The notes beneath the pieces were generated by a model. That model worked only from the letters and a program-made list of their open reading frames with translations. It made no database searches and had not been told where the DNA came from. From NCBI RefSeq assembly GCF_900129905.1, contig NZ_FQXG01000005.1, forward strand, positions 418,002-482,001: a stretch of 64,000 nucleotides of DNA. The letters are read 5' to 3'. Position 1 is the stretch's first letter. Each line of letters starts with the position of its first letter. Shown here one piece after another: positions 17,217 to 29,221 of this stretch. Origin of the DNA: Ferrimonas marina (GTDB taxonomy: Bacteria; Pseudomonadota; Gammaproteobacteria; Enterobacterales; Shewanellaceae). A program made the translations under genes and the position numbers.

Positions 17217-18664
17217 CAGCCTTGCTCCTTCATCCGCTGCACCGACATACCCATCTCGGCCAGCTTGCGGGCCACCGCACCGACGTTACCGGCGCCCTGG
17301 GTCAGGATGATGTCGCCATCTTGTAGCTGATCCGCCAGCAGGGCCGGCAGGGCCTCTGGGCCCGGGGCATAGACAGGATCCAGGCCACGCTGACGGATGG
17401 AGCGACACAGCGCCCGGCTGTCAGCACCGGGGATCGGCTCCTCACCGGCGCTGTAGACCTCCATCAGCACCAGGCAGTCCACCTCGGACAGCACCTGGCA
17501 GAAGTCTTCGTACAGATCCCGGGTGCGGGAGTAGCGGTGCGGCTGGTACACCATCACCAGGCGGCGTTCCGGCCAGCTGGCGCGGGCTGCCTGGATGGTC
17601 ACTGCCACCTCACTGGGGTGATGACCATAGTCATCCACCAGGCGGACCTCGCCCTTACCGGTATCGAAGTCGCCATATTGCTGGAAGCGACGGCCAATGC
17701 CCTGGAACTCCACCAGCGCCTTGAGCAGTACCGCGTCTTCGACGCCCTCTTCCATCGCCACGGCGATGGCCGCCAGGGCGTTCTGTACGTTGTGACGACC
17801 CGGCAGGTTGAGGGTCAGGCGCAGCGGCTCATGCCCTTCACGCACCAGGGTAAACTGGGTCTGGGTACCGATCTGGACAAAGTCTTCGGCACGCACATCG
17901 GCTTCGGGGTGGAATCCGTAGGTCACGATACGGCGACCGATGCGCGGCATCACCGCCTTGACACCCTCATCATCGAGGCACATCACCGCGGTGCCGTAGA
18001 ACGGCAGGTTATGGAGGAACTCAACGAAGGTGTCGTACAGCTTGTTGATGTCACCGCCATAGGTGTCCATGTGGTCCGGCTCGATATTGGTCACCACCGC
18101 CAGCATCGGCTGCAGATGCAGGAAGCTGGCGTCGGACTCATCGGCTTCCGCCACCAGGTAGTGGCTCTGGCCCAGTTTGGCGTTGGTGCCAGCGCTGTTG
18201 AGCTTGCCGCCAATCACAAAGGTCGGATCCAGCCCCGCCTCGCCAAACAGGCTGGCCGTCAGGCTGGTGGTGGTGGTCTTGCCATGAGTGCCGGCAATGG
18301 CCACGCCATGGCGGAAGCGCATCAGCTCCGCCAGCATCTCGGCCCGGCGTACTACCGGTATCCGCGCCTCGCGGGCCGCCTGGATCTCCGGGTTGCTCTC
18401 ATCGATGGCGGTGGACACCACCACCACGTCGGCCCCTTCGACCCAGCGGGCGTTGTGGCCGATATGGACCTGGGCACCGGCGTCCAACAGACGCTGTGTC
18501 ACCGGGCCTTGGGCGATGTCCGAACCGGACACCTGGTAGCCTTCATTGGCCAGTACCTCTGCGATGCCGCCCATCCCGGCGCCACCGATCCCAATAAAGT
18601 GGATGCGCTTCACCCGTCCCATGGCACCACGGGATTGCGGGTTGGCGGTTAGGTTAATGCTCAT
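17216..18664 (-). CDS. murC: UDP-N-acetylmuramate--L-alanine ligase
   Basis: Adds L-Ala to UDP-MurNAc, the first cytosolic peptide step of peptidoglycan synthesis (482 aa; E. coli 491). Seen: the Rossmann-like N-terminal motif [18 protein letters not shown], the ATP loop [19 protein letters not shown], and the C-terminal domain [10 protein letters not shown] and YQPHRYSRT. It is joined to murG upstream and ddlB downstream by 4-base overlaps, so translation is probably coupled. Confidence 0.98.
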   Translation of the reverse strand: MSINLTANPQSRGAMGRVKRIHFIGIGGAGMGGIAEVLANEGYQVSGSDIAQGPVTQRLLDAGAQVHIGHNARWVEGADVVVVSTAIDESNPEIQAAREARIPVVRRAEMLAELMRFRHGVAIAGTHGKTTTTSLTASLFGEAGLDPTFVIGGKLNSAGTNAKLGQSHYLVAEADESDASFLHLQPMLAVVTNIEPDHMDTYGGDINKLYDTFVEFLHNLPFYGTAVMCLDDEGVKAVMPRIGRRIVTYGFHPEADVRAEDFVQIGTQTQFTLVREGHEPLRLTLNLPGRHNVQNALAAIAVAMEEGVEDAVLLKALVEFQGIGRRFQQYGDFDTGKGEVRLVDDYGHHPSEVAVTIQAARASWPERRLVMVYQPHRYSRTRDLYEDFCQVLSEVDCLVLMEVYSAGEEPIPGADSRALCRSIRQRGLDPVYAPGPEALPALLADQLQDGDIILTQGAGNVGAVARKLAEMGMSVQRMKEQG

Positions 18665-19746
18665 CGACCGCTCCTTTGCGCTAATGTCATGCAGATCTCT
18701 GCCACCTTGTCGGTGGCCTCGGGTACCGCACTGGCGCGGGCTGCTACGGCCATCGCTTCCAGCTGTTTCGGCTGTTGTGCCAACGCCAACAGGCGCTGGG
18801 CCAGGTCATCCGGGGTCAGCTCCGGCTGCGGGATCAGGATCGCCGCGCCGTCTTCCACCAAGGCCTGGGCATTCTGGGTCTGGTGATCATCCACCGCATG
18901 GGGGAAAGGCACCAGGATGGCAGGCCGGCCGGTCACTGCCAGCTCTGCCACGGTCAGGGCGCCAGCCCGACAGATCACCAGATCTGCCCAGGCATACGCC
19001 GCCGCCATATCATCGATAAACTCCGCCACCTGGGCACCCACACCCGGTGCGCAAGCCTGCCACTGCTGCTCCACCTCAGCACGCTGACCGCGGCCGACCT
19101 GGTGCCAGACGGTGATCCTGGCCTTGCCGGCGATCTGGCCGACCGCACAGGGCACGGTGTCATTGAGCACCTTGGCCCCGAGGCTGCCGCCTACCACCAA
19201 CACTTTAAGCTGCTCGCCAGCCTGGACCGGCTGTTCCGCCCCCAGGGTGACCAGTTCGTCACGCACCGGGTTACCGACCCGCTGGGCATTGTCCAGCGCG
19301 CCCTCAAAGGCCACCAGGCGGGCCTTGGCAAAGCGGGACAGGATCTTGTTGGTGGCACCGGCAACGGCGTTTTGCTCGTGCAGCACCAGTGGGGTGCGGC
19401 GCAGCCAGGCGGCGATACCTCCGGGGCCGGCAGCGTAGCCGCCCATCCCCAGCACCACGTCCGGCTGGTATTCCTTCATGATGCCCAGTGCCTGGCCGAT
19501 CGCCTTAAGGATCTGCAACGGCGCCTTGAGCTTGCGCACCAGGCCATTGCCCCGCACGCCCTTGATGTCGATAAAGCGAATGGCGAAGCCATGCTGGGGC
19601 ACCAGTCGAGCCTCCATCCGCTCTTCGGTGCCAAGCCACAGTACCTCCCAGCCCTGCTCACGCAGACGCCGAGCCACCGCCAGGGCGGGGAACACGTGGC
19701 CGCCGGTACCGCCGGCCATCACCAGTAAACGCTTGCCATTACTCAT
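18661..19746 (-). CDS. murG: Lipid II synthase MurG
   Basis: Peripheral inner-membrane glycosyltransferase (GT28) that adds GlcNAc to lipid I to form lipid II (361 aa; E. coli 355). Seen: N-terminal glycine-rich motif [42 protein letters not shown], and in the UDP-GlcNAc domain [10 protein letters not shown] and [11 protein letters not shown]. It overlaps ftsW by 8 bases and murC by 4. Confidence 0.98.
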   Translation of the reverse strand: MSNGKRLLVMAGGTGGHVFPALAVARRLREQGWEVLWLGTEERMEARLVPQHGFAIRFIDIKGVRGNGLVRKLKAPLQILKAIGQALGIMKEYQPDVVLGMGGYAAGPGGIAAWLRRTPLVLHEQNAVAGATNKILSRFAKARLVAFEGALDNAQRVGNPVRDELVTLGAEQPVQAGEQLKVLVVGGSLGAKVLNDTVPCAVGQIAGKARITVWHQVGRGQRAEVEQQWQACAPGVGAQVAEFIDDMAAAYAWADLVICRAGALTVAELAVTGRPAILVPFPHAVDDHQTQNAQALVEDGAAILIPQPELTPDDLAQRLLALAQQPKQLEAMAVAARASAVPEATDKVAEICMTLAQRSGR

Positions 19747-21019
19747 TGCCGGCCCTCCGCTTCTTGCGTCGCTTGGGCTTGATGGGTGGCTCCGCCGGGC
19801 TGTCCGCCTCGGGGGCTGGCGTCACCGGTACCACACCGATGCGCCGCTCGTGATCGATGCGCAGCAACAAGGCCACTGCGGCGGTCATGATCCATAAACT
19901 GCTTCCACCATAAGAGACCAGCGGCAGGGTCAGGCCTTTGGTGGGCAGTACCCCCACCGAGGCGCCCACGTTAACCGCGGTCTGAAAACTGAACCAGATA
20001 CCGATGCCGTAAGCGAGGTAGCCGGAGAACGCCTGCTCCTGCTTGAGAGCCAGGTGGCCGATCCACAGGGCCCGCATCGCCAGCAACAGCAGCAACGACA
20101 GCACCCCGATCACACCAACAAAGCCCAGCTCCTCGCCCAGCACCGCAAAGATAAAGTCCGTATGGGCCTCGGGCAGGTACTCCAGCTTCTGGATACTGTT
20201 GCCTAGGCCCTCCCCGAACCAATCGCCCCGACCGTAGGCCATCAGCGACTGGGTCAACTGGTAGCCGGTGCCAAAGGGATCAGCCCAGGGGTCCATAAAG
20301 GATTGGATCCGCGCCATCCGGTAACCCGAGGTGGCCACCAGGCCGATAAAGCCGCCCAGCCCCACCAGGATCAGGGCGACGAACTGGCCCAGCCGGGCGC
20401 CACCGAGGAACAGCATGCCGGTGGTGGTTACGAACATCACCACCACGGTGCCGAAGTCCGGCTGCTGAATCAGCAAGGTGGCGTAAACGCCAAAGACCGC
20501 CAGCGCCTTAACGAAGCCCTTGAAGTTCTCCCGCACCTCCTGGTGGCGTCGCACCAGGTAGCCTGCCAGGAACACAAACAGCGCCAGCTTGGCCAGCTCC
20601 GCCACCTGGAAATTGAATGGACCGAGTGGGATCCAGCGGGTGGCGCCGTTCACCGTCCGGCCAATAAAGAGCACCGCGATCAGGCTTAACAGCCCCACCA
20701 GCATCAGCAACCAGCTGTAGCGCTCCCAGTAATGTACCGGCACCCGCAACACCACCGCGGCGATCACCAGGGCACCGGCCAGGAAGATCATCTGGCGCTT
20801 AATGAAGTAATAGGGATCGCCGGTCAGCCGGGTCGCCTCCGGCATGGAAGCGGAGGCCACCATCAGCAGCCCCAGGGTCATCAGGGTCAGGATCAGCACC
20901 AGCAAGCCACGATCGTAGGGCTGTGGCTCGCTGTTGCTGGCAGGGAACAGGCGGCGCAGCCCATCCTGCCAGCGCTGACCAAACAACTCCATCTGCTGCA
21001 TCGCGGCGAGTCGGCTCAT
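19739..21019 (-). CDS. ftsW: Peptidoglycan glycosyltransferase FtsW
   Basis: SEDS-family polymerase of septal peptidoglycan, working with FtsI (426 aa; E. coli 414). About ten membrane segments are visible. Conserved SEDS motifs are present: [34 protein letters not shown], and the C-terminal [11 protein letters not shown] strongly basic cytosolic tail (KPKRRKKRR) follows. It lies between murD and murG with short overlaps. Confidence 0.97.
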   Translation of the reverse strand: MSRLAAMQQMELFGQRWQDGLRRLFPASNSEPQPYDRGLLVLILTLMTLGLLMVASASMPEATRLTGDPYYFIKRQMIFLAGALVIAAVVLRVPVHYWERYSWLLMLVGLLSLIAVLFIGRTVNGATRWIPLGPFNFQVAELAKLALFVFLAGYLVRRHQEVRENFKGFVKALAVFGVYATLLIQQPDFGTVVVMFVTTTGMLFLGGARLGQFVALILVGLGGFIGLVATSGYRMARIQSFMDPWADPFGTGYQLTQSLMAYGRGDWFGEGLGNSIQKLEYLPEAHTDFIFAVLGEELGFVGVIGVLSLLLLLAMRALWIGHLALKQEQAFSGYLAYGIGIWFSFQTAVNVGASVGVLPTKGLTLPLVSYGGSSLWIMTAAVALLLRIDHERRIGVVPVTPAPEADSPAEPPIKPKRRKKRRAGNE

Positions 21020-22314
21020 AGCGCCTCCACCGCGGCGGCGAACTGCTCGCCCCGTTCGACAAAGTTGCGGAACATATCCAGGCTGGCGCAGGCCGGTGAC
21101 AGCAGCACCAGATCACCCGGTCGCGCTTCGGAAGCGGCCAGGGCCACGGCAGACTGCAGCGTTGCCACCTGCTCGGCACCGGGCTTCAACGCCGCCAGTG
21201 CCGGGCCGTCCTGACCCAGAGTGATGAGTTGGTCGACCTTGGCCAGGGTCGGTGCCAATTCAGTCAGATCAGCGCCCTTGGCGTCACCGCCGGCGATCAG
21301 CAGCAACCGGCCGGGCAGATCACACAGCCCGTCGATGGCGGCCTGGGTCGCCCCCACGTTGGTGGCCTTGGAGTCGTTGATGTAGCGAACACCGCCCTTT
21401 TCCGCCACCAGTTCACAACGATGGGCCAGGCCGCGGTAAGTGCGCAGTGCCTGGTTGATCGCCTCCTGGGGCAATCCGGCGGCCCGGGCCAGGGCCGAGG
21501 CGGCCAGCGCATTGGCCAGGTTGTGAGAGCCCACCATGGCCAGCTCGTTGCTGTCCAGCAGAGGGGTGTCCCCCTGCACCAGTTGGCCATCCCGTACGCC
21601 GTAGTCCTGTCCCACGGGGGCATCCAGGCCAAAGCTCAGGCTGGCCCGCTCTTCCGGGGCCTGGGTGTGGGGGTCGGCCCGGTTGGTGATGCACAGCTGA
21701 GCCTGGTCATAGAGTTTGAGCTTGGCGTCCCGGTAGGCATCAAAGCCGGTGTAGCGATCGAGATGGTCTGGACTGACATTGAGTACCGTCGCCGCAATGG
21801 CATCCAGGCTGTCGGTGGTTTCCAGCTGGAAACTGGACAGCTCCAGGATGTAGAGCCGATGGCCCTGTCCCAGCAGATCCAGTGCCGGGGTACCAATATT
21901 GCCCCCCACGCCGACCGACCACTGGGCCGCTTCGGCCATGGCCCCGACCCAGCTGGTCACGGTGGATTTGCCGTTGGAGCCGGTGATCGCCAGTACCGGC
22001 GCGTCCACGTGACGGGCAAACAGTTCGATGTCGCCAATGGCTTCCACCCCGGCCTCCATCGCCTCGGCGATGGCGGGGGTCGCCAGGGGGATGCCCGGGC
22101 TGACCACCAGAGAGCGTGCTCGCTTGAGCGCGTCGGCATCGAACGGGCCGGTCAACAGCCTCACCTCGGGGAATTCAGTGGCCAGGGTATCCGCTCCCGG
22201 CGGTTGCATGCGGGTATCCCATACCGCTACCTCAACGCCCTGCGTCCGCAAAAAGCGGACGCAGGAGAGCCCGGTCAGGCCCAGGCCAAGGATGAGGGTA
22301 TCGGCGGCATGCAT
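21016..22314 (-). CDS. murD: UDP-N-acetylmuramoylalanine--D-glutamate ligase
   Basis: Adds D-Glu to UDP-MurNAc-L-Ala (432 aa; E. coli 438). Seen: [14 protein letters not shown] near the N-terminus, the ATP loop [21 protein letters not shown], the [10 protein letters not shown] segment, [11 protein letters not shown], and the C-terminal [18 protein letters not shown]. It starts 1 base after mraY and overlaps ftsW by 4 bases. Confidence 0.98.
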   Translation of the reverse strand: MHAADTLILGLGLTGLSCVRFLRTQGVEVAVWDTRMQPPGADTLATEFPEVRLLTGPFDADALKRARSLVVSPGIPLATPAIAEAMEAGVEAIGDIELFARHVDAPVLAITGSNGKSTVTSWVGAMAEAAQWSVGVGGNIGTPALDLLGQGHRLYILELSSFQLETTDSLDAIAATVLNVSPDHLDRYTGFDAYRDAKLKLYDQAQLCITNRADPHTQAPEERASLSFGLDAPVGQDYGVRDGQLVQGDTPLLDSNELAMVGSHNLANALAASALARAAGLPQEAINQALRTYRGLAHRCELVAEKGGVRYINDSKATNVGATQAAIDGLCDLPGRLLLIAGGDAKGADLTELAPTLAKVDQLITLGQDGPALAALKPGAEQVATLQSAVALAASEARPGDLVLLSPACASLDMFRNFVERGEQFAAAVEAL

Positions 22315-22315
22315 C

Positions 22316-23395
22316 TTAACGCACCTTCAGGGTGGCCAGGCCCAGCAGCACCAGGCACAGGGAGATGATCCAGAAACGCACGATCACCCGCGGCTCCGGC
22401 CAGCCCTTGAGCTCATAGTGATGATGGATCGGCGCCATGCGGAAGATCCGCTTACGGCGCAGCTTGAAGGAGCCCACCTGGAGGATCACCGACAGGGTCT
22501 CAATAACGAAGATCCCCCCCATGATCACCAACAGGAACTCCTGACGGGTCAGCACCGCCATGGCACCCAGGCCTGCGCCCAGTGCCAGCGAGCCAACATC
22601 ACCCATGAAGACCTGGGCCGGGTAGGTGTTGAACCACAAGAAGCCCAATCCGGCGCCCACCATGGCGGTGGCCACCACCCCCAGCTCGCCGGCACCAGGC
22701 AGGTGCGGGATATGCAGGTATTCAGAGAAGTTGATGTTGCCGGAGAGGTAAGCCACCAGGGCAAAGGCGGAGGCCACCATCACCGTGGGCACGATCGCCA
22801 GGCCGTCCAGGCCATCGGTCAGGTTCACCGCGTTGGAGCTGCCAACAATGGTGAAGTAAGCCAAGGCGATGAACACCAGGCCCAGCTGCGGCATCACGTC
22901 CTTGAAGAAGGGCACTACCAGCACCAGGTCTTCCGGTTGGCTCACGGCATACAGCCACACCGCCACCACGAAGGCCGCAACGGACTGCCAGAAGTATTTC
23001 CAGCGAGCGATCAGGCCGGCCGGGTCTTTGCGGATCACCTTGCGGTAGTCATCGACGAAGCCGATGGCACCAAAGGAGCCCAGCACAAACAGCATCACCA
23101 GCACGTAGTGGTTGCCCAGATCTCCCCACAACAGGGTGGCGACGAAGATCCCCGCCAGGATCATCACCCCACCCATAGTGGGGGTGCCGCGCTTGGAGAA
23201 GTGGGATTCCGGCCCGTCGTGGCGCACTACCTGGCCGATCTGCAGGCGCTGCAGGTAACGGATCATCTTGGGACCGCACCACAGGCAGAAGCCCAGGGCG
23301 GTCAGCAGGCTGATGATGGCCCGGAACGTCAGGTAGGAGATGACATTGAAGGCGCTGAAATACTGCGTTAAGTATTCGGCGAGATAGACCAGCAT
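22316..23395 (-). CDS. mraY: Phospho-MurNAc-pentapeptide transferase MraY
   Basis: Polytopic inner-membrane enzyme that transfers phospho-MurNAc-pentapeptide to undecaprenyl phosphate to form lipid I (359 aa; E. coli 360). Seen: the TPTMGG motif in loop 1, FVDDYRKV with paired aspartates, [10 protein letters not shown], the GDVGSLALG region, and [14 protein letters not shown] near the C-terminus. About ten membrane helices. Its stop is 1 base from murD and its start overlaps murF by 1 base. Confidence 0.98.
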   Translation of the reverse strand: MLVYLAEYLTQYFSAFNVISYLTFRAIISLLTALGFCLWCGPKMIRYLQRLQIGQVVRHDGPESHFSKRGTPTMGGVMILAGIFVATLLWGDLGNHYVLVMLFVLGSFGAIGFVDDYRKVIRKDPAGLIARWKYFWQSVAAFVVAVWLYAVSQPEDLVLVVPFFKDVMPQLGLVFIALAYFTIVGSSNAVNLTDGLDGLAIVPTVMVASAFALVAYLSGNINFSEYLHIPHLPGAGELGVVATAMVGAGLGFLWFNTYPAQVFMGDVGSLALGAGLGAMAVLTRQEFLLVIMGGIFVIETLSVILQVGSFKLRRKRIFRMAPIHHHYELKGWPEPRVIVRFWIISLCLVLLGLATLKVR

Positions 23396-24762
23396 TATTG
23401 GTTGTCCCCAAACTGCTCCCGTAGGGCAGCGACCACCTGTTCCATTCGGGCGCTGCGGGAACCTTTAATCAAAATCGTGGTGGGCGCCTGGATCCCCTGG
23501 ATCCGACGCACCAACTGCCGGATCAGCTCAGGCTGATCGTCGAGGTGCTCCGCACCTTCGAACTGCTCGGCGGCAAAACCGCTTAATGTACCCGTTGTCA
23601 GTAAGTAATCAATCCCTTTCTGAGCCGCATAGCGACCGACTTCACGGTGATGGGCCTCGGCACTGTCACCTAATTCACCCATATCGCCGAACACCAGCAG
23701 GGTAACGCCGTTTTGCTGGGCCAGCAGATCGATGGCGGCTCGAGTGGACGCCAGGTTGGCGTTGTAGCTGTCATCCACCACAGTGAGCTGGTCGGTGATC
23801 TTGTGGAACTGGTTACGACCGGCCACCTCCGGGGTGTTGGCCAGACCGGCGGCGATCAGCTCCAGGCTCAACTCCGCGGCGCTGGCCAGCGAGGCGGCGG
23901 CCAGGGCGTTGTTGACCTGGTGGCGGCCGGCCACCGGCAGTTGCACCGGCACACAGTGCTCTCCGCGGTGCAGGTTGAAGCGGTAGTGACCAAAGTTGCC
24001 CGGCTCCACCTGTTCGGCCCAGACGTCCGCCACGGTTTCGCTGGAGAAGCGGATCACGTCGCGATCCTCCAGCAGCGCCAGCAGGTCGTCGGCACGGTCG
24101 TCATCCAGGTTCACCACCGCCTTACCGTCGGCAGCCAGGTATTCGAAGATCTCCGATTTGGCGCGATAAACCCCATCCATGCCACCGAACCCCTCCAGGT
24201 GGGCCGGCTGGATGTTGTTGATCAGGGCCACGTCCGGGCGCACCAGCGAGCTGGTGTAGCGGATCTCACCGGCGTGGTTGGCGCCCAGCTCGAACACCCC
24301 GAAACGGTGTTGCGGCTCCAGCTCCAAAAGGGTCAGGGGTACACCAATGGTGTTGTTGAGGTTGCCACGGGTGGCCAGGGTCTCCCCGGCCTGGGCAAAG
24401 ATCGCGGCCGCCATCTCCTTGACCGAGGTTTTTCCCACCGAGCCGGTTAACGCCACGCTGTAGGGATTCACCTCACGACGCAACCAGGCGCCCAGCTGGC
24501 CGAGGGCCATCAGGGTGTCCTCCACCAAAATTTGGGGCAAGGAGCTGTCCAGCTCACGGCTGACCAACACCGCACTGGCGCCGGCCTCGGCGGCACTGGC
24601 GACGAAATCATGACCATCAAACCGCTCGCCGACCAAAGCAACGAACAGATCGCCAGGCTGCAGTCGGCGGCTGTCGGTATTGACCCGCTCAATCTCGACG
24701 TCGGTGCCGATCAAGCGGCCCCCTACTACCTCGGTCAACTGTGCCAGCGACTGCGTGATCAT
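23395..24762 (-). CDS. murF: UDP-MurNAc-tripeptide--D-Ala-D-Ala ligase
   Basis: Adds the D-Ala-D-Ala dipeptide made by DdlB (455 aa; E. coli 452). Seen: [18 protein letters not shown] loop [37 protein letters not shown], and [11 protein letters not shown] in the C-terminal region. It overlaps murE by 4 bases. Confidence 0.98.
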   Translation of the reverse strand: MITQSLAQLTEVVGGRLIGTDVEIERVNTDSRRLQPGDLFVALVGERFDGHDFVASAAEAGASAVLVSRELDSSLPQILVEDTLMALGQLGAWLRREVNPYSVALTGSVGKTSVKEMAAAIFAQAGETLATRGNLNNTIGVPLTLLELEPQHRFGVFELGANHAGEIRYTSSLVRPDVALINNIQPAHLEGFGGMDGVYRAKSEIFEYLAADGKAVVNLDDDRADDLLALLEDRDVIRFSSETVADVWAEQVEPGNFGHYRFNLHRGEHCVPVQLPVAGRHQVNNALAAASLASAAELSLELIAAGLANTPEVAGRNQFHKITDQLTVVDDSYNANLASTRAAIDLLAQQNGVTLLVFGDMGELGDSAEAHHREVGRYAAQKGIDYLLTTGTLSGFAAEQFEGAEHLDDQPELIRQLVRRIQGIQAPTTILIKGSRSARMEQVVAALREQFGDNQ

Positions 24763-26228
24763 TGCTCTTCTCCGGTCAAGGCCTGGGCCAAATGGCGCTC
24801 GTTATAGCTTAGGGTTTTACCCTGGATTAGCTGGTAGTCCTCGTGGCCTTTGCCCGCCAGCAGGATAAGGTCGCCATCGGCGGCCTGTTGATAGGCTTGG
24901 CGGACCGCCTCGGCGCGGTCCTCGATCACCAGGGCGCCATCGGGCTTTTGCAGCCCCGGTAGCATGTCCTGGACAATCTGGTCGAAGGCCTCACTGCGGG
25001 GGTTATCGGCGGTGATCACCAGGCGGTCGGCAAAGCGTTCGGCGCTTTGCGCCATCATCGGCCGCTTGCCGCGATCACGCTCGCCGCCACAGCCAAACAG
25101 GCACCACAGCTGGCCCTGGCAGTGGTGACGCAGGGCCGACAGGGCCTGTTCCAGGGCATCCGGGGTGTGGGCATAATCCACCACCAGGGTGGGCCCGGTG
25201 CTGCCCTGATATCGCTCCATCCGGCCCGCCGCCGGCTGCAGCTTGGCCACCTGGGCTAACAGATCCGCCAGCGGGTAGCCCTGCATCAGCAAAGCCCCTA
25301 AGGCGGCAAGCAGGTTGGCCAAGTTGAATTTGCCCAGCAGTGGGCTGCGCAGTTGGCCCTGGCCGAAGGAGGACTCCAGTCGCGCCTCGACACCAGCGTC
25401 GGTAAAGCGCAGATCAGTGGCGGTCAGGTAGTCGCCTTCGCAGCGTGCACCATCAATGCTGTAACCCAGCGCGCGCATCTGCCCCTTAAGCTGGCGATGC
25501 CACAGGCTGCCGTATTCGTCGTCCAGGTTAAGCACCGACCCCTGCAGACCCGGCTGGGAGAACAGCTGGCGCTTGGCCTCGGCGTAACTCTCCATATCGC
25601 CGTGGTAATCCAGGTGGTCGCGGCTGAGGTTGGTGAATACCGCCACCTCGATGGGCAGGGCCGAGACCCGGTTCTGGCTCAGGCCATGGCTGGAGATCTC
25701 CATCGCCACCGCACTGGCACCGGCTTGCGCCTGAGCCGCCAGGGTAGCGGCCACGGTGACCGCGTCAGAGGTGGTGTTGGCGGACGGGGTCAGCTGCCCC
25801 CACAAGCCATTGCCCACTGTGCCCATCACGCCGGTACGCTCATCCAATCCGGTTCGCAGCTGGGCATAGAGCTGGGTGACCGTGGTTTTGCCGTTGGTGC
25901 CGGTAACCCCCACCAGGCGGGGCTCACTGGCCTGTGGGTAGGCACGCAGCGCCACCGCAGAAAGGTGCTGGGGCAGCGCCCGGATCCCCACCACGGGCAC
26001 CCCACCCTGATCCGGCAGGCGGCCACTTTGATCCGCCTGACACAAGATCGCCACCGCCCCCTTGGCGATGGCGGCTTCAATAAAGTCGCGACCATCCAGC
26101 AGGTGCCCCTGCACCGCCACAAACAGATCCCCGGGCTCGATCTTACGGCTGTCCAGCGCCATGTTATTGAAACGGATCCCTGTTTCTACCGTAACCCAGG
26201 GAGCCAATACACTATCGAGTGACGACAT
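24759..26228 (-). CDS. murE: UDP-MurNAc-L-Ala-D-Glu--meso-DAP ligase
   Basis: Adds meso-diaminopimelate as the third peptide residue (489 aa; E. coli 495). The start chosen is ATG 26228 (MSSLDSVLAPW), with GGGGAG 5 bases upstream; the open frame further upstream lies inside ftsI. Seen: DSRKIEPGDLFVAVQG, ATP loop GTNGKTTVTQL, TSDAVTVA, and the specificity motif DNPR (TADNPRSEAFDQI), which marks a DAP-adding and not a Lys-adding enzyme. It overlaps ftsI by 17 bases. Confidence 0.97.
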   Translation of the reverse strand: MSSLDSVLAPWVTVETGIRFNNMALDSRKIEPGDLFVAVQGHLLDGRDFIEAAIAKGAVAILCQADQSGRLPDQGGVPVVGIRALPQHLSAVALRAYPQASEPRLVGVTGTNGKTTVTQLYAQLRTGLDERTGVMGTVGNGLWGQLTPSANTTSDAVTVAATLAAQAQAGASAVAMEISSHGLSQNRVSALPIEVAVFTNLSRDHLDYHGDMESYAEAKRQLFSQPGLQGSVLNLDDEYGSLWHRQLKGQMRALGYSIDGARCEGDYLTATDLRFTDAGVEARLESSFGQGQLRSPLLGKFNLANLLAALGALLMQGYPLADLLAQVAKLQPAAGRMERYQGSTGPTLVVDYAHTPDALEQALSALRHHCQGQLWCLFGCGGERDRGKRPMMAQSAERFADRLVITADNPRSEAFDQIVQDMLPGLQKPDGALVIEDRAEAVRQAYQQAADGDLILLAGKGHEDYQLIQGKTLSYNERHLAQALTGEEQ

Positions 26229-27963
26229 CGCTGCTCCCCATCCGGTTGTTGGCCAGGGTGCCACGCAGCGCGCGCCCCTGGCTTGGTTCCACATTTAACA
26301 GTTGCAAGGCATCCCCCATCACCTCGGCGAAGACCGGGGCGGCGACCGTGCCCCCGTGGTAGCTGTCGCCCTGGGGTTCATTGATCACCACCGCCATTGC
26401 CAGCCGCGGCTGCTCGGCCGGGGCCAGGCCAGCGAACAGGGTGACGTAGTCCTCGCCGTAGCCGCCGGCGATCGCCTTACGGCTGGTGCCGGTCTTGCCC
26501 GCCACCCGGTAACCGTTCACCGCCGCCCGGGTAGCCGTGCCGCCGGGCTCAGTCACACCGATCAGCATCTCCACCACCTGGCGGGCCACCTGCGGGGAGA
26601 GCACCTGCTCCCCCTCAGGGATGGCGCGGCGCTTGAGGATGGACGCAGGGCGGGCGACGCCATCGCCGCCGAGGATGGCGTACATCCGGGCCAGCTGCAG
26701 CGGGGTGGTGGTAAGGCCATAGCCAAAGGCCAGGGTGGCGCGCTCATGTTCAGACCAGCGGTGGCGCTTGGGCACATTGCCGGTGTACTCGCCATCCAGG
26801 TTGATGCCGCTGTAGGTGCCCAGGCCAAAATCGGCGTAGAAGGCCAACAGCTCCTCCACGTCCATCTGCAGCGCCATCTTGGCCATGGCGATGTTGGAGG
26901 ACTTCTCCAGCAAGGTACCGAGATCCTGCTTGCCGTGGTTACGACCATCCCGCACCAGGCCGCCAGATACCCGCATCCAGCCGGGGCTGGTGTCGATCAT
27001 CTCATCCGCCGTCACCAGCTCCTTCTCCAGGGCCGCGGCGACCACCAGGGGCTTGACCACCGAGCCGGGCTCGTAGGCGTCGGTGATGGCCCGGTTGCGC
27101 AGCTGGTAGGCCTGGATGCCACGGCGCTGGTTGGGATTGAAGCTGGGGGTGTTGGCCATCGCCAGGATCTCGCCGGTGGGGATGTCGATGATCACCAGCG
27201 AGCCGGAGGTGGCCATGTGCATCTGGGTGGCCCGCTTGAGCGCCTTGTAGGCCAGGGCCTGCAAACGCATATCCAGGCTCAGCACCAGATCATTGGGGTT
27301 CTCCCCCTCCTCCACCACGGACAGGTTCTCCACCACTTCACCGCTGCGCGCCTTTCGCACCCGCATCTTTTGCGGTGAGCCGGTCAGCCAGTCATCGAAG
27401 TTGCGCTCCAGCCCCTCGATCCCCTTGTCGTCGATGTTGGTCAGCCCCACCAGCTGACCGGTGATCTCACCGGCCGGGTAGTAGCGGCGGGACTCGGGCT
27501 TGAGTGAGATCCCCGGGATGCGCAGCTGACGGATGTACTCCGCCACCGCCGGAGTAACCTGGCGCTTGATATAGAGGAATCGGCCACGGCTGTCGCGGAT
27601 CTTGGCAATCAGGCTATCGGCATCCAGCTCCAGCACGTCCGCCAGCGCCCGCCAGCGACGCAGATCCTCGAAGCCGTTGCCATCGCGCACCAGCTTGGGA
27701 TCGGCAAAAGCGGCCATCACCGGCACACTCACCGCCAGCATCTCGCCGTTGCGATCGGTGATCATGCCCCGCTGCACCTCGGAGGTCTCCAGCCGCAGGG
27801 TACGCAGATCGCTCTCATGACGCAGTTGGTCTGGTGCCACCACCTGGATCCAGGCGGCGCGGGCACCGATGGCACCGAACACCAGCAGGATCACCACACT
27901 CACCAGCTGCAGGCGCCAGCGAAAAGGGGTGGGTTTGAGCTTTTGCTTGGCCTGACGACTCAT
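26212..27963 (-). CDS. ftsI: Septal transpeptidase FtsI (PBP3)
   Basis: Class B penicillin-binding protein that cross-links septal peptidoglycan with FtsW (583 aa; E. coli 588). One N-terminal membrane helix (about 17-38), then the pedestal domain (RGMITDRNGEMLAVS). The transpeptidase motifs are all present: SVVK (S301-K304), SSN (355-357) and KTGT (490-493). It overlaps ftsL by 4 bases upstream and murE downstream. The C-terminus is within the usual length range. Confidence 0.98.
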   Translation of the reverse strand: MSRQAKQKLKPTPFRWRLQLVSVVILLVFGAIGARAAWIQVVAPDQLRHESDLRTLRLETSEVQRGMITDRNGEMLAVSVPVMAAFADPKLVRDGNGFEDLRRWRALADVLELDADSLIAKIRDSRGRFLYIKRQVTPAVAEYIRQLRIPGISLKPESRRYYPAGEITGQLVGLTNIDDKGIEGLERNFDDWLTGSPQKMRVRKARSGEVVENLSVVEEGENPNDLVLSLDMRLQALAYKALKRATQMHMATSGSLVIIDIPTGEILAMANTPSFNPNQRRGIQAYQLRNRAITDAYEPGSVVKPLVVAAALEKELVTADEMIDTSPGWMRVSGGLVRDGRNHGKQDLGTLLEKSSNIAMAKMALQMDVEELLAFYADFGLGTYSGINLDGEYTGNVPKRHRWSEHERATLAFGYGLTTTPLQLARMYAILGGDGVARPASILKRRAIPEGEQVLSPQVARQVVEMLIGVTEPGGTATRAAVNGYRVAGKTGTSRKAIAGGYGEDYVTLFAGLAPAEQPRLAMAVVINEPQGDSYHGGTVAAPVFAEVMGDALQLLNVEPSQGRALRGTLANNRMGSSDVVTR

Positions 27964-28274
27964 GGCAGTCTCACCACCCGTTCCTGGGCCGGATTGGGAC
28001 GGTTCATCTCCAGCTGATTGCGGGCCAGGCGGTCGATGCGGCTATGCTCCGCCAGGGTTTGCTCCTCCAGCAGCAGGTGACGCCAATGCACATCGAGGTG
28101 ATCCCGCTCCTGCAGCAGGTTGTTCCATTGCGCGGTCAGACGGCGCGACTCCTGCGCCGACCAGATCACCGCAAAAGCGGTGATCACCACCGCCAAACCC
28201 AGCACCAGCAGGCCCTTGTGTTGCCACAAGTCGTTGAGAATGATGCGTGTCAGGCTGGGTTTGTCCGTGGTCAT
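27960..28274 (-). CDS. ftsL: Cell division protein FtsL
   Basis: Small bitopic divisome protein that pairs with FtsB and FtsQ and activates FtsWI (104 aa, usual 100-120). A short cytosolic part is followed by one membrane segment (about 21-38, LVLGLAVVITAFAVIWSA) and a periplasmic coiled coil (about 40-90) ending NQLEMNRPNPAQERVVRLP. Identification relies on topology and on its position between rsmH and ftsI. Confidence 0.93.
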   Translation of the reverse strand: MTTDKPSLTRIILNDLWQHKGLLVLGLAVVITAFAVIWSAQESRRLTAQWNNLLQERDHLDVHWRHLLLEEQTLAEHSRIDRLARNQLEMNRPNPAQERVVRLP

Positions 28275-29221
28275 TACCGTTTCTCCGCTACCCGCAGGAC
28301 TGAACTGCGTGCCCGGGTGTTCTCTTCCACTTCGCCGTCACTGGGCTTGAGGGCCTTGCCCACCAGTTTCAGCACCTTGCTTTCATCCAACTGGGCCTGG
28401 GTCAGGGGCAGACCTCGCGGTGCCTCCTGGCCTTGGCTCATCTTGCGCATGAAGCGTTTCACCATGCGGTCTTCCAGGGAATGGAAGCTGATCACCGACA
28501 GGCGGCCAGCGGGGGCCAGAACCTGAACCGCGCCCTGCAGCGCCTGTTCGATCTCTTCCAGCTCGCTGTTGATGTACATCCGGATCGCCTGGAAACTGCG
28601 GGTGGCCGGATGCTTGCCCTTCTCCCGCTTGTGCTGTGGCGTCATCTTCTCGATCAACCCGGCCAGATCCAGGGTGCGCTCCATCGGCAGCCCTTCGGCG
28701 ATGTGTTCCTTGATCTTGCGGGCGATGGGGCGGGAAAACTTCTCCTCACCAAAGGTCTTGAGAACCCAGGCGATGTCGTTAGCCTCTGCCCGCGCCAGCC
28801 ATTGGGCCGCGGTCTCACCGCGGCTGTTGTCCATCCGCATGTCCAGCGGCCCGTCGCGCAGGAAGCTAAAGCCGCGCTCGGCGTCGTCCAGCTGGGGAGA
28901 AGAGACGCCGAGATCCAGCAGCACGCCATCGATCTGGCCCTTGAGGCCCAGCGCTTCGATGTACTCGGCGATGCCGGAGAAGGGGCCGTGAACGATCTGG
29001 AAGCGATCGTCTTCGCTGGCCAGTTGCTCGGCCACGGCGATCGCCTGGGGATCCCGGTCGATGCCGATCAGGCGCCCTTCGGGCCCCAGTCGCGACAAGA
29101 TATGACGGGAATGACCACCACGGCCAAAGGTGCCATCGACGTAGGTCCCGTTCGGCTTCAGGCCCAGACCGTCGACCGCTTCGTCAAGCAAGACGGTGAT
29201 GTGTTGATATTGCTCTGCCAT
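28274..29221 (-). CDS. rsmH: 16S rRNA (cytosine-1402-N4)-methyltransferase
   Basis: SAM-dependent N4-methylation of C1402 in 16S rRNA (315 aa; E. coli 313). Seen: [13 protein letters not shown], the SAM motif [40 protein letters not shown], and [15 protein letters not shown] with [14 protein letters not shown] near the C-terminus. RsmI, which 2'-O-methylates the same nucleotide, is encoded about 1.5 kb away at 30700-31539. It is joined to mraZ and ftsL by 1-base overlaps. Confidence 0.98.
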   Translation of the reverse strand: MAEQYQHITVLLDEAVDGLGLKPNGTYVDGTFGRGGHSRHILSRLGPEGRLIGIDRDPQAIAVAEQLASEDDRFQIVHGPFSGIAEYIEALGLKGQIDGVLLDLGVSSPQLDDAERGFSFLRDGPLDMRMDNSRGETAAQWLARAEANDIAWVLKTFGEEKFSRPIARKIKEHIAEGLPMERTLDLAGLIEKMTPQHKREKGKHPATRSFQAIRMYINSELEEIEQALQGAVQVLAPAGRLSVISFHSLEDRMVKRFMRKMSQGQEAPRGLPLTQAQLDESKVLKLVGKALKPSDGEVEENTRARSSVLRVAEKR